From JACCTU01 sp963700495 (GTDB lineage Bacteria; Actinomycetota; Thermoleophilia; Gaiellales; Gaiellaceae), in NCBI GenBank assembly GCA_963700495.1, contig CAVOXT010000003.1, forward strand, positions 372,001-436,000: a stretch of 64,000 bases of DNA, given 5' to 3'. Below the pieces are notes generated by a model. The model was not told the origin of the DNA, ran no database searches, and saw only the letters and a program-made list of their open reading frames with translations. The first letter of the stretch is position 1. The number at the start of each line of letters is the position of its first letter. Positions 18,285 to 27,521 of this stretch are shown piece after piece. Position numbers and translations under genes: made by a program.

Positions 18285-18989
18285 ATGAAACTCGCACGGA
18301 TCGCGATCGCTGCGGCAGTTGGGCTCGCAGCTGCCGCTGTCGTCGGCATCAGCCTGCCGGAGTCGGCGCAGGGGCAGGAGGTCGAGCCGCGCGAGCGCGG
18401 CATCACCGCGACGGGAACCGGCGTCGTGACGACGGTGCCGGACCGGGCGCACTTCTCCTTCGGCGTGCAGGCGCAGGCTCGCACCGCCAGCCAGGCGCTC
18501 GAGGCCGCCGACGCGCAGCTGGCGAAGGTCGTCGCCGCGCTGCGCGAGGCCGGCGTTGCCTCGGCCGACCTCCAGACCGAGCAGATCTCGCTGTCGCCGC
18601 AGACCTCCGACGACGGCGGGGCGATCGTCGGTTACACGGCGGTGAGCTCCGTGTCGGTGCAGATCCGCGAGCTCGGCCGCGCGGGCGCGGTCGTCGACGC
18701 GGCGGTCGGGGCGGGCGCCAACCAGGTCTCGGGTCCGGCGCTGACGCGCTCCGACCAGAACGCGTTGTACCGATCGGCTCTGCGCTCGGCGTACGCGGAT
18801 GCGCGGGCGAAGGCGGAGGTTCTCGCCGCCGCCGCCGGCGTCACGCTCGGAGCGATGACCGAGGTGGTCGAGGCCGGTGGCGGTGCGATGCCGTTTGCCG
18901 CCGCCAGGGACGCCGCGACCGCGTCCGGCGTCGAGCCGGGGACGCAGGAGATCCAGGCGACGGTGACCGTGTCGTTCGCCGTCAGCTAG
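18285..18989 (+). CDS. SIMPL (DUF541) domain secreted protein
   Basis: 234 residues after ATG 18285, preceded by a good Shine-Dalgarno (CAGGAGGGACG). N-terminal signal-like helix (LARIAIAAAVGLAAAAVVGI) is followed by a SIMPL domain with GITATGTGVVTTVPDRAHFS, TEQISLSPQ and a C-terminal VTVSFAVS strand. SIMPL proteins (such as BP26 of Brucella) form periplasmic or cell-surface oligomers of unsettled function. Its stop overlaps the convergent ppc stop by 3 bp. Notably it is free of the frameshifts that riddle ppc. Confidence 0.9.
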   Translation: MKLARIAIAAAVGLAAAAVVGISLPESAQGQEVEPRERGITATGTGVVTTVPDRAHFSFGVQAQARTASQALEAADAQLAKVVAALREAGVASADLQTEQISLSPQTSDDGGAIVGYTAVSSVSVQIRELGRAGAVVDAAVGAGANQVSGPALTRSDQNALYRSALRSAYADARAKAEVLAAAAGVTLGAMTEVVEAGGGAMPFAAARDAATASGVEPGTQEIQATVTVSFAVS

Positions 18990-21485
18990 CCGGTGTTGCG
19001 CAGCGCCGCGGCGATGCCGGCGATCGAGCGAAGGAGCGGGCCGCGTGACGCGGTCGCGCTCCTCCTCGCCGGCGGCGCCGCGGTAGCGGCGCGAGCAGCT
19101 CGACCTGGATCGCGTTCATCGGATCGACGTAGGGGTTGCGCAGCCGGACCGACGCGCTGCAGCACGCGGATGGCGGTCGAGCAGCTCACGCGCCTCGACG
19201 ATCTCCAGCACGGCGTCGACCGTGCGCGCGTGCTCGGCGGCGATCGGGCTCCCAGAGGCGGGCGTCGTCGACGAGCTCGAGGTACTCCGCGGCGATCTCC
19301 ATGCTCGACTTCGCGAGCGTCATCTCGAGGTTCTCGACGAGCGTGCGGAAGAACGGCCACTCGCGGTAGAGCCGACGCAGCTCGACGAGGTCGGCGCGAC
19401 GCGAACGCCGTCCCGCAGCCGTACCAGGCCGGCAGGAGGCAGCGGTTCTGCGTCCAGGCGAAGACCCAGGGATCGCCCGCAGCGACGCGGAGGTAGTCCG
19501 GTGCGCCGCCCGGCCGCGCCGCGGGCCGCGAGCCGAGCTGGAGCAGCGCCAGCTCGTCGATCGGCGTGAACGCGCGGAAGAACGGACGAAGCCGTCGTCC
19601 TCCCAGACGAGCGCGCGGTACGCGGGGTCGGCGCGGGCCGAGAGCTCGGCGAGCGTCTCGCGGGCACCCGTGCCGGCGGCTCGGTGCGGGCGACCGACGG
19701 GAAGGCCGAGAGCAGCGTCGCCGCGAGCGCGGCCTCGAGGTTCCGGTGCGCGAGGCCGCGGCAGGCCGTACTTGAACGGCGATCGTCTCGCCCTGCTCGG
19801 TCAGCTTGAGCCGGCCGGGCGGGTGTCCGGGCGGCTGCGCGAGGATCGCCGAGTACGTCGGTCCGCCGCCACGCCCGGCGCTTCCGCCGCGGCCGTGGAA
19901 GATCGTCAGCTCGATCGCCGCGCTCCGCGGCAACGTCGGCGAGCGCCTCGAGCGCGCGGTGGATCTCCCACTGCGCGGTCAGGAAGCCGCCGTCCTTGCC
20001 CGAGTCGGAGTAGCCGACCATCACCTCGAGCCCGCCGTGTGCCTGGACGCGCTCCGCGACGCGCGTGTCGTCGAGCAGCTCCTCGACGATCGCCGGCGCC
20101 GAGCGGAGCGCCTCGATCGACTCGAAGAGCGGCACGACCGAGAGGGCTCGTCGGAGAGCTCGAGCGCGGCGAGCACGTCTTGCGCCGACGACGTGCCGGA
20201 CACGATGAGCGTGTCGAGCGCCTGCGGGCCGTGTCTCGCGCGTGCCCGTGCCGCCGCGGCCACCGTCTCGCGGACACGCTCGTCGCCGGCCGCCAGGTCG
20301 TTCGCGTGGACCCGCACGTCGAGCTTGGCGAGGTGGAAGCCGAACAGCTCGACGCGACGTCCTGAGCGCGGCGAGCCGCGCCGTCGGCGATCCGCTCGCC
20401 GCGGTTCGCGCGCAGGCTCCGGGCGACGATGTCGAGATCGTCCAGCAACGCTCGTGCCGAGGGCGTAGCCGTCGTTGCCGCAGACGCCACCAGACGAACG
20501 AGAGCTTGCGCCGGTACGGCTCGCCCTGGTTCTGCGTCGCCGATCGCGGCCGCGTACTCCGCGAGCTCGCGCTCGTCGCGCGCGATCGACTCGGCCAGCT
20601 CGTCCGACACCCCGGTCAGCGAGCGTCGACATGCCGAGCGAGGCGGCGAGCGCGCGCACCTCGCGCGCGGTAGCGCTCGAGCACGAGCGAGCGCGCCCGC
20701 TCGAGCGCCTCCTCGACGGTCTCAGGCCCGGTGTCCGGGTTGCCGTCCAGGTCGCCGCCGATCCAGCTGCCGAAGCGAAGCGGCAGCGGCGCATCAGGCA
20801 GGCGCTCGCGGTACTCGGCGACCAGCTTCGGCGCGACGTCCAGCAGGCTCTGCTCGAAGAACCAGTGGCCGTGCCGGATCTCGTCGCGGACGCGCGGCCG
20901 CTGCGCGCGGACCTCGTCCGTCTGCCAGAGCGCGGTCACCTCTTCGGCGATCGCCTCGACCAGCTCGCGCCGCCGGCGCGGCGGCAGGTCGGGGGCGTCG
21001 AGCTCCTCGAGCGCCTGCGCGAGCCTGACGTGAGCGGCGAGGTAGCGTTCGCCGCGTCGCCTCGGTCGGATGGGCGGTGAGGACGAGCTCGAGCGAGATG
21101 CTCGGCCGCTGCACGCCGGAGCTCAGCCGGCCGGACGCCGGCGGCTTCGAGCTCTGCGAACGCCGCGTCGAGCGACTCGCGCGGGACGCGCTCCTCGCGC
21201 TCGTATTGCCGTCGCCGTCGCACCCGGTGGTGCTGCTCCGCGAGGTTCGCGAGCTGGAAGTACGTGCGCGAACGCACGCAGCACCGTCCCCTGCCGCTCG
21301 AGGTCGAGCGCGCGGACCGCCTCCGCAGCTCGTCGCGCGGGGCGCCCTCTCGGGCGGCGCGTGAGAGCTTGCGGATCCGCTCTTCGTCGGCGAAGAGCTC
21401 CTCGCCCTCCTGCTCGACGAGCACGCGGCCGAGGATGTCGCCGAAGCAGTCGGACGTCCGCGCGCAGCGGCGCGTCGGCGTTCAT
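18986..21485 (-). CDS. ppc: Phosphoenolpyruvate carboxylase (about twenty apparent frameshifts)
   Basis: Locus of 2500 bp, equal to about 830 residues, near normal size. It carboxylates PEP to oxaloacetate, refilling the TCA cycle. Hallmarks appear in order but in changing frames: ELVLTAHPTEATRRT (catalytic His), FGSWIGGDLDGNPDTG, EPYRRKLSFVWWRL, VMVGYSDSGKDGG, IFHGRGGSAGRGGGPT and, near the end, WTQNRCLLPAWYG. Between shifts the protein is wholly conserved, with no excess of stops or substitutions. Most shifts are one added base, some one lost base, often GG/GCG or CC/CGC. I treat this as a real gene badly sequenced. Start ATG 21485. Confidence 0.9.
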
Positions 21486-21540
21486 GCGCGGAACGTAGCG
21501 CCCGCGCCGCCCCGGGAAGGCGACGCGGGCGCTCTCACGG

Positions 21541-22948
21541 TTACGAGCTTTCGAGCGCCGGCTCTGGGATCGGGGCCGGCGCAGCTGCGTGGTGCACGTG
21601 TGCCGGTCCGAGGTGGCCGTGTGTTTCGGTGCCGTAGCCGCCTGGGACGGGGATGTAGAACTCGGGGTAGCCCCACATGCCGTGCTCGGAGACGTCGAGG
21701 CCGGCGGTTTCGACTTCGGGCTCGACGCGGATCCCGAACGTCTTCTTCATCACCCAGAGGGCTGTGAAGCTGGCGGTGAAGGTGAAGGCGCCGACCGCGA
21801 GCAGGCCGAGGGCCTGGACGCCGAGCTGGTGGAAGCTGCCGGTGTACCAGAGCCCGCCTTGCCCGGTCGCGAGGTTCTCGGCGAGCGCCGGTACCGCGAA
21901 GATCCCGGTCGCGAGCGTGCCCCAGACCCCCGCGAGGCCGTGCACGGAGACCGCGCCGATCGGGTCGTCCACCCGCGAGCCGCTCCACGCCGAGCACGCC
22001 GAGGACCGCGATCGAGCCGGCGACGGCGCCGATCACGATCGCCGCCCAGGGGGCGACGAACCCGCGAGGCGGCGGTGATCGCGACCAGGGCGGCGATCAC
22101 CCCGTTCAGCATCATCGAGAGGTCGGGCTTCTTGATCACGATCCAGGAAATCGCGACCGCGCCGAGTGCTCCGGCGGCGGCGGCGACGTTGGTGGTCAGC
22201 GCGACGTAGGCGAAGTAGCCGATCTTGTCCCCCGTCACCACGCTCAGCGTGCTGCCGGGGTTGAAGCCGAACCAGCCGAACCAGAGGATGATCACCCCGA
22301 GGGTCGACGAAGGCCATGTTGTGCCCGGGGATCGCGTTCGGCTTTCCGTCAGGCCCGAACTTCCCGATCCGCGGCCCCAGCAGCAGCGCCCCGGCCAAGC
22401 GCAGCGAGCGCGCCCTGGTAGTGCACGACGGTCGAGCCGGCGAAGTCCTGCATCCCGCGCGCGAACAACCAGCCGTCCGGCTGCCAGATCCAGTGCGAGA
22501 CGATCGAGTAGATCAGCGTGAAGACGATCCCGAAGGCGAAGTAGACCCAGAGCTTCGTCCGCTCCGCCATCGCCCCCCAGACGATCGCCAACGACACCGC
22601 GGCGAACACGACCTGGAAGAAGTAGCCCGCCCCGGCCGGGATCGTCGAGAACCAGCTGAACGGCGACGCGCCGATCGCGAGCAGCTCATCCACACTCGGG
22701 AAGAACCCCGACCCGCCGACGAACCCGTTCCCGCCGTCACCGAAGGCGATCCCGAAGCCGACCAGGTAGTAGACGATCGACGCGATCGCCAGCACCAGCA
22801 CGTTCTTCGCGGCGACATGCCCGACGTTCTTCATCCGCGTCAGGCCCGCCTCGAGGAAGGCGAAGCCGGCCTGCATGAACATCACGAGGATCGCCGCGAC
22901 GACGACCCAGATCGTGCTCGCCGCGATCGCAAGGTCCTTGTTGCTCAT
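21541..22948 (-). CDS. amtB: Ammonium transporter AmtB (four apparent frameshifts)
   Basis: Expected product 467 residues, eleven membrane segments. Conducts ammonium across the membrane. Conserved features: KDLAIAASTIWVVVAAILVM at the N-terminus, AGFAFLEAGLTRMKN, first twin-His in VVHYQGALAAL, second in GAVSVHGLAGVWGTL, and a His-rich tail (GHLGPAHVHHAA). Frames change near 22397, 22305, 22064 and 21975; removing four bases gives an exact codon multiple. ATG 22948 overlaps the glnB stop, the standard glnB-amtB coupling where GlnB/GlnK plugs the channel. Confidence 0.95.
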
Positions 22949-23296
22949 CCGACTTCCACCTCCTCCAGGCTGCTGCCCGTCCGGTTGTGCGTGACGTTCT
23001 CGACCGGCGACGTCCAGACGAACCCGTCGCCAGACTCGTTCCCGCTCCGAGCCGCATCCGAGATCGCTGCGACGACCGCACCGGCGATCTCGTTCGGCGA
23101 CGACGAACGTCAGGACCGCCTTCGGCAGGAAGCGCGACTCGAACACCCGCCCCCGGTACTCGTGCGTGATCCCGCGCTCACGACCGTGACCGATCGCCTC
23201 GACGACCGTCACACCGACGTGACCCGTCTCCTCCTCGACCGCGTCGATCACCGTCTCGACGCGCTCTCGGATGACGACTGCTTCGACCTTGATCAT
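22945..23296 (-). CDS. glnB: Nitrogen regulatory protein P-II (one apparent frameshift)
   Basis: Expected product 116 residues. P-II trimers sense 2-oxoglutarate, ATP/ADP and glutamine and regulate AmtB and glutamine synthetase. The N-terminal strand MIKVEAVVIRERVETVIDAV is typical. The T-loop reads GHGRERGITHEYRG and keeps the tyrosine modified in other P-II proteins. After VLTFVV the frame shifts at about 23093-23099; in the next frame the sequence continues EIAGAVVAAISDAARSG then GDGFVW, as expected for the B-loop and C-loop. It overlaps the GNAT gene and amtB. Confidence 0.93.
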
Positions 23297-23802
23297 CAGG
23301 CGATCTCCTTGCTTCGTCGTTCGAGGAAGATGACGTCTCGCCAGACGCCGTCGAGCTGCCCGATCCGCTCGCGCACGCCGACGACGCGGAAGCCGCAGGC
23401 GAGGTGGAGCTTCACGCTGGCGGGGTTCTCCGGGAAGATCCCGGTCTGGATCGTCCAGATGCCGGCCGCCTCCGCACGCTCGATGAGCGCCGCAAGTAGC
23501 GTGCGGCCGATCCCCATGCCGCGCGCGCCGCGGGTGACGTAGATCGCTGTCCTCCGCCACGCCGCTGTAGACGCAACGCTCCGACACCGGCGAGAGCGCC
23601 GCCCAGCCGACGACCTCGTCGTCTTGACGGCGACGAGCCGGTGAGCGGCGAGGTGCGCCGCGTCCCACTCCTCCCACGACGGGATCTCCGTCTCGAACGT
23701 GGCGTTGCGGGACTCGATCCCCTGCGCGTAGATCGCGCTCACCGCAGGCCAGTCGTCTGCGGTGAGCGCGTCCACGCGAACATCGACGTGCGTTTCGATC
23801 AT
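23296..23802 (-). CDS. GNAT acetyltransferase of the phosphinothricin/methionine sulfoximine type
   Basis: 168 residues after correcting two compensating frame changes (about 23624 and 23546). The opening resembles the Pat/Bar/YwnH group: AIYAQGIESRNATFETEIPS. The acetyl-CoA site is RGARGMGIGRTLLAALIE, and the end GVRERIGQLDGVWRDVIFL matches the family. Characterised members acetylate phosphinothricin and methionine sulfoximine, which are glutamine synthetase inhibitors. The gene sits between glnA and glnB with 3-4 bp overlaps, so it is made with glutamine synthetase. Substrate here is inferred. Confidence 0.85.
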   Translation of the reverse strand: MIETHVDVRVDALTADDWPAVSAIYAQGIESRNATFETEIPSWEEWDAAHLAAHRLVAVKTTRSSAGRRSRRCRSVASTAAWRRTAIYVTRGARGMGIGRTLLAALIERAEAAGIWTIQTGIFPENPASVKLHLACGFRVVGVRERIGQLDGVWRDVIFLERRSKEIA

Positions 23803-25239
23803 GCGTCGTAGTAGAGGGAGAACTCGGCCGGGTGCGGGCGAAGCCGAACCACGTCGACCTCGTTCTCGCGCTTGTAGTCGATCCACGTCCGGATCAGCTC
23901 CTCGCTGAACACGCCGCCCGCAGTGAGGAACTCGTGGTCGCGCCTCGAGTGCGTCGAGCGCCTCCGCGAGCGACCCGGGCACCTGCGCGACGCCGCGGTC
24001 CTCCTCGAACAGGTCGTAGTCCGCCGGCTCGCCGGCGTCGAGGCCCTTCGCGATCCCGTCGAGGCCCGCCATCAGCATCGCCGCGAACGCGAGGTACGGG
24101 TTCGCCGCCGCGTCCGGGCAGCGGAACTCGATCCGCTTCGCCTTCGGCGAGTCCGAGTACATCGGGATTCGGATGCACGCGGAGCGGTTGCGCTGCGAGT
24201 AGACGAGGTTGACCGGCGCCTCGTAGCCCGGCACGAGCCGGCGGTACGAGTTCGTCGTCGGCGCGCAGAAGGCGAGCAGCGCGGGCGCATGGGCGAGCAG
24301 GCCGCCGATGTACGCGCGGGCCAGCTGCGACAGGCCGGCGTAGCCCGACTTGTCGGCCATCAGCGGCGTGCCCTCCTTCCAGAGGGACTGGTGCGTGTGC
24401 ATCCCCGAGCCGTTGTCGCCGAAGATCGGCTTCGGCATGAACGTGACCGTCTTGCCTGCGGCCCGGGCGACGTTCTTGGCGACGTACTTGTAGGTCATCA
24501 CCTGGTCGGCCATCCGCGTGAGCGACTCGTACTTCAGGTCGATCTCGCACTGGCCGGCGGAGGCGACCTCGTGGTGGTGGAACTCGCACGTGATCCCGAG
24601 GCGCTCGAGCATCAGCACCATGCGCGTGCGCAGGTCGCTGAGCGTGTCGTGCGGCGCCGGCGGGAAGTACCCCTCCTTCTCGCGCACCGTGTAGCCGAGC
24701 CCGGGCTTGCCGGAGTTCCAGTGGCCCTCCGCCGAGTCGACCGAGTAGTGCGACGTGTGCGGCTGAAGGTCGTACGAGACCTCGTCGAAGACGAAGAACT
24801 CACATTCGGGGCCGAAGAACGCCGTGTCGGCGATGCCCGTCGTCCGGAGGTACTCCTCGGCGCGCTTCGCGACGAGCCGCGGGTCGCGGTCGTACGCCTC
24901 ACCCGTGAGCGGGTCGCGGATCTCGCAGAGGAGCGACAGCGTCGGCGCCTCGGCGAACGGGTCGAGGATCGCGCTCGTCGGGTCGGGCATCAGCAGCATG
25001 TCCGACTCGCTGATCCCCTGCCAGCCGCGGATCGAGGAGCCGTCGAAGCCGAGGCCCTCGTCGAACGCCGACTCGTCGAACGACGTCACGGGCAGCGTCA
25101 TGTGCTGCCAGCGCCCGAACAGGTCGCAGAACTTCAGGTCGACCATCTGGGCGCGCGTCTGGTTCGCCCATTCGAGCGCCTCTCGAGCGTCGGGCTTGGT
25201 GCCGTTCGCCAGGTAGTGCCTAGTCTCGACTTCTGCCAT
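23799..25239 (-). CDS. glnA: Glutamine synthetase type I, beta-like (one apparent frameshift)
   Basis: Expected product 479 residues. ATP-dependent synthesis of glutamine from glutamate and ammonium. Motifs: GLGFDGSSIRGWQGISESD, FFGPECEFFVFDE, FHHHEVASAGQCEID, KPIFGDNGSGMHTHQSLW, NSYRRLVPGYEAPVNL and RNRSACIRIP. The tyrosine adenylylated in enterobacterial enzymes appears kept in ADYDLFEED. The frame shifts at about 23941 (GGTCGCGCC) before the last 45 residues (DHEFLTAGGVFSEELI). RBS AGGAG lies upstream of ATG 25239. First gene of the glnA-GNAT-glnB-amtB operon. Confidence 0.96.
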
Positions 25240-25351
25240 CCGTAGCTCCTTTGGATTGACAAGCACAGCGTTGGTCCACGAAAAAAGCCCCAGGACTCTT
25301 GGGTCCTGAGGCTCCATTGCCTCGGCCGGCGCCTTCGGCGGCGCGCGACCT
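25240..25351 (-). promoter_or_regulatory. glnA leader RNA: attenuator with ANTAR-type hairpin
   Basis: Predicted leader of about 111 nt. Upstream hairpin candidate P1: GCGCC / GGCGC with loop GCCGAA (25329-25344). Second hairpin P2: GAGGC / GCCUC with loop AAUGGA (25308-25323); the six-base loop has A at position 1 and G at position 4, the ANTAR recognition consensus. The 3' arm of P2 (25308-25312) is the first half of the terminator stem, so P2 and terminator are mutually exclusive. An ANTAR protein stabilising P2 would allow read-through into glnA. Binding is inferred, not shown. Confidence 0.65.
25281..25312 (-). terminator. Intrinsic terminator in the glnA leader (attenuator)
   Basis: Read on the minus strand: 10-bp stem GCCUCAGGAC / GUCCUGGGGC (25303-25312 with 25287-25296, one G-U pair), loop CCAAGA, then six U (25281-25286). 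It lies 42 nt before the glnA start codon and downstream of the promoter, so it can only act as a premature terminator for glnA itself. Confidence 0.85.
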
Positions 25352-25357
25352 GCCCGC

Positions 25358-25387
25358 AACGTAGCGGTCTCGACGGACGGCAGTCAA
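25358..25387 (-). promoter_or_regulatory. Promoter of the glnA-GNAT-glnB-amtB operon
   Basis: On the minus strand TTGACT (25382-25387) and TACGTT (25358-25363) are separated by 18 bp, a good match to a housekeeping -35/-10 promoter. Transcription would start at about 25350, just before the first leader hairpin. No clear GlnR-type operator was seen around it. Confidence 0.6.
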
Positions 25388-25534
25388 GGGGGCATGCAGG
25401 AACTAGCCACTTGTCGGGGCATTCCGTGCGCGCGACGCTGCCCGCGTGGAGCCCGAAGATCTGACTGCGATCATGGTTGCGCTCCTCGACCTACAATGGA
25501 AGATCAGACCGGATTCTCGAACTCCTCGGAGACG

Positions 25535-25681
25535 ATGATGGGGAAGAAGAGGAAGAAGCTGACGCCTGAATTGCGAGCCGAGTGGAAGGCTCGCTCCGAC
25601 CGCGTCACCCGGCTCCTGCGCGAGCGGATCGCCTATCACGAGGCGAGGCTCGCGGACGGCCGCGATTCCGGCGACAACTGA
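25535..25681 (+). CDS. Small basic protein, unknown
   Basis: 48 residues from an ATG-ATG pair at 25535/25538 with an upstream CGGAG ribosome site. Lys/Arg-rich N-terminus (MMGKKRKKLTPELRAEW) and a single amphipathic helix (SDRVTRLLRERIAYHEARL). I do not recognise the family. It stands alone between the glnA promoter and the ABC exporter and is not in an operon with either by distance (148 bp to the next start). Coding is supported by the RBS and codon use only. Confidence 0.5.
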   Translation: MMGKKRKKLTPELRAEWKARSDRVTRLLRERIAYHEARLADGRDSGDN

Positions 25682-25829
25682 GGCCTGGCGCGCCTCGCGC
25701 GCGGCTGCTACTTTCCAGGCCTGATGTTGCTCCGACGCGGCTGAGCGGTCTCACCGGCGCCACGCGCTCCTCCTGTGAGCGCGGCTTACGCGCGCCAGCT
25801 CTCGTCCGTTTCGAGTCTAAGGAGCAACG

Positions 25830-26687
25830 ATGTTGGACACAGCTGAGAAGACGACGATCACGCCCCGGGTGCGCCGGCAGGGCGCCGTGACCGCGGTCGA
25901 GGTCGTCGAGCTCCGCAAGGAGTTCATCCGCCGGAAGAAGACGGGCCGGTTCCGACGCGAGCGCAAGCGCGTCGCCGCGCTCGAAGGCGTCTCGTTCACG
26001 ATGCAGAAGGGCGAGACGCTCGCGATCCTGGGCCAGAACGGGTCGGGCAAGTCGACCCTGGTCCGCCTGCTCTCGACGCTGCTGCTCCACGACGGCGGCA
26101 GCGTCACGATCTTCGGCCACGACGCATTCGTCGAGTCTCGCGCGGTCCGGCGGCTCGTGAACCGCGTCTCGGTCGAGGCCAGCTTCTTCAAGAAGATGTC
26201 CGCGACGGAGAACCTGAGCTACGCAGCGCGTTTCTACGGGATGCCGCCGTCGAAGACCCGCGACCGGATCCCCGAGATCCTCGAGCGGGTGCGGTTTCCC
26301 AAGGACCGGCTGGGCGACTCGATGGAGAACCTCTCGCGGGGCACGCAGCAGAAGGTCGCGCTCGCGCGGGCGCTCCTGACCTCGCCTGTCCTCCTCCTGC
26401 TCGACGAGCCGACGACCGGCCTCGACCCGCGCTCGAAGCTCGAGGTGCAGGAGTTCATCCGGGAGATCCGCGAGTCGCACGACGCGACGGTGCTGCTCTG
26501 CACGCACGACCTGACCGAGGCCGAGACGCTGGCGGAGCGAATCGGGATCCTCGACCGCGGCAAGCTGATCGCGCTCGCTCCGGCGGACGAGTTGAAGCGG
26601 CAGTTCGGAAGCGAGACCCTCGAGGAGGCCTTCTTCGCCGCGACCGGGAAGACGCTCGAGGACGAAGCGGAAGGAGATGACGAATGA
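25830..26687 (+). CDS. ABC-2 exporter ATP-binding protein
   Basis: 285 residues. Walker A GQNGSGKST, Q-loop region, signature ENLSRGTQQKVALARALL, Walker B LLLLDEPTTGLD and the H-loop CTHDLTEAE. The N-terminal 35 residues carry a basic insert (FIRRKKTGRFRRERKR) between the first two strands. It partners the membrane protein encoded next, with ATGA overlap. Such pairs export drugs, lipids or polysaccharides; the substrate cannot be inferred. The ATG at 25830 follows an AAGGAGC ribosome site. Confidence 0.93.
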   Translation: MLDTAEKTTITPRVRRQGAVTAVEVVELRKEFIRRKKTGRFRRERKRVAALEGVSFTMQKGETLAILGQNGSGKSTLVRLLSTLLLHDGGSVTIFGHDAFVESRAVRRLVNRVSVEASFFKKMSATENLSYAARFYGMPPSKTRDRIPEILERVRFPKDRLGDSMENLSRGTQQKVALARALLTSPVLLLLDEPTTGLDPRSKLEVQEFIREIRESHDATVLLCTHDLTEAETLAERIGILDRGKLIALAPADELKRQFGSETLEEAFFAATGKTLEDEAEGDDE

Positions 26688-27517
26688 AGGGCGCAGCCGC
26701 AACCATGCGAGCCGAGCTGATCGGGCTCTCGGGCGTCGTCGAGCGCAACGTCTACCTGACCAAGCGCTACTTCCTGTGGGATGTCGCGTTCTTCCTCTGG
26801 ACGGTGGCGAACACCCTCACGATCGTCTTCATCGCCAAGGGGTTCGAGGCGACCGGCGGCGTGATCGACGTCAACAAGGCGACCACTTCGCTGCTGATCG
26901 GCGCGGTGATCTGGGCCTACCTCGGGATCATCTTCGAGTTCCTGACGGAGACCGTCGCCTGGGAGCGCTGGGAGGGGACGATCGAGTACACGTTCATGGC
27001 GCCTCTCTCCCGGGCGATGCACCTGGCAGGCCAGGGCGTGTTCGCGATCATCTACGGACTCGCCCGCGCCGCGCTGCTCTTCACTGTGGTCGCGCTCTTC
27101 TTCGACCTCAGCTTCCCGGACGCGGACTTCCTCGCCGCGCTACTGGTGGTCGCCGTCGCGTCCGTCTCGTTCATCGGGATCGGGATGATGACGTCGGTGA
27201 TGCCGCTGATCTCGCCGGAGAAGGGCATGCAGCTGGGCTTCATCGCCCAGGGAGTCCTGCTCGTCGTCTCGGGTGTCTACTACCCGGTCGAGGTGCTGCC
27301 GCAGTGGATGCAGTGGATTGCGACGATCTCGCCCGCGACGTACGCGCTGGAAGGATCACGCGCGGCGATCATGGAGGGTGCCGGTGTCACCGAGATGTGG
27401 GACTACATCTGGCCTCTGATCATCATCGGAGTGGTCTCCGTGCCGCTCGGCCTGTGGGTGTTCTCCCGCGGTGAGCGGTACGCCAAGCAGCACGGAAAGC
27501 TCAAGCGGTCCGGCTAG
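26684..27517 (+). CDS. ABC-2 type permease
   Basis: 277 residues with six predicted membrane helices and the ABC-2 (DrrB-like) layout, including a conserved extracellular region SGVYYPVEVLPQWMQWIATISPATYALEG near the C-terminus, typical of this family. It overlaps the ATPase gene by 4 bp and forms the exporter with it. The next gene, an MFS permease, starts 5 bp after the stop. Confidence 0.9.
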   Translation: MKGAAATMRAELIGLSGVVERNVYLTKRYFLWDVAFFLWTVANTLTIVFIAKGFEATGGVIDVNKATTSLLIGAVIWAYLGIIFEFLTETVAWERWEGTIEYTFMAPLSRAMHLAGQGVFAIIYGLARAALLFTVVALFFDLSFPDADFLAALLVVAVASVSFIGIGMMTSVMPLISPEKGMQLGFIAQGVLLVVSGVYYPVEVLPQWMQWIATISPATYALEGSRAAIMEGAGVTEMWDYIWPLIIIGVVSVPLGLWVFSRGERYAKQHGKLKRSG

Positions 27518-27521
27518 AGGG

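Noticed and set aside
23296..25359. A continuous frame joining glutamine synthetase to the GNAT protein.
   Set aside because: The last 45 GS residues are missing in that frame but present in the next one; a single inserted base near 23941 explains it, with normal ATGA gene overlap.
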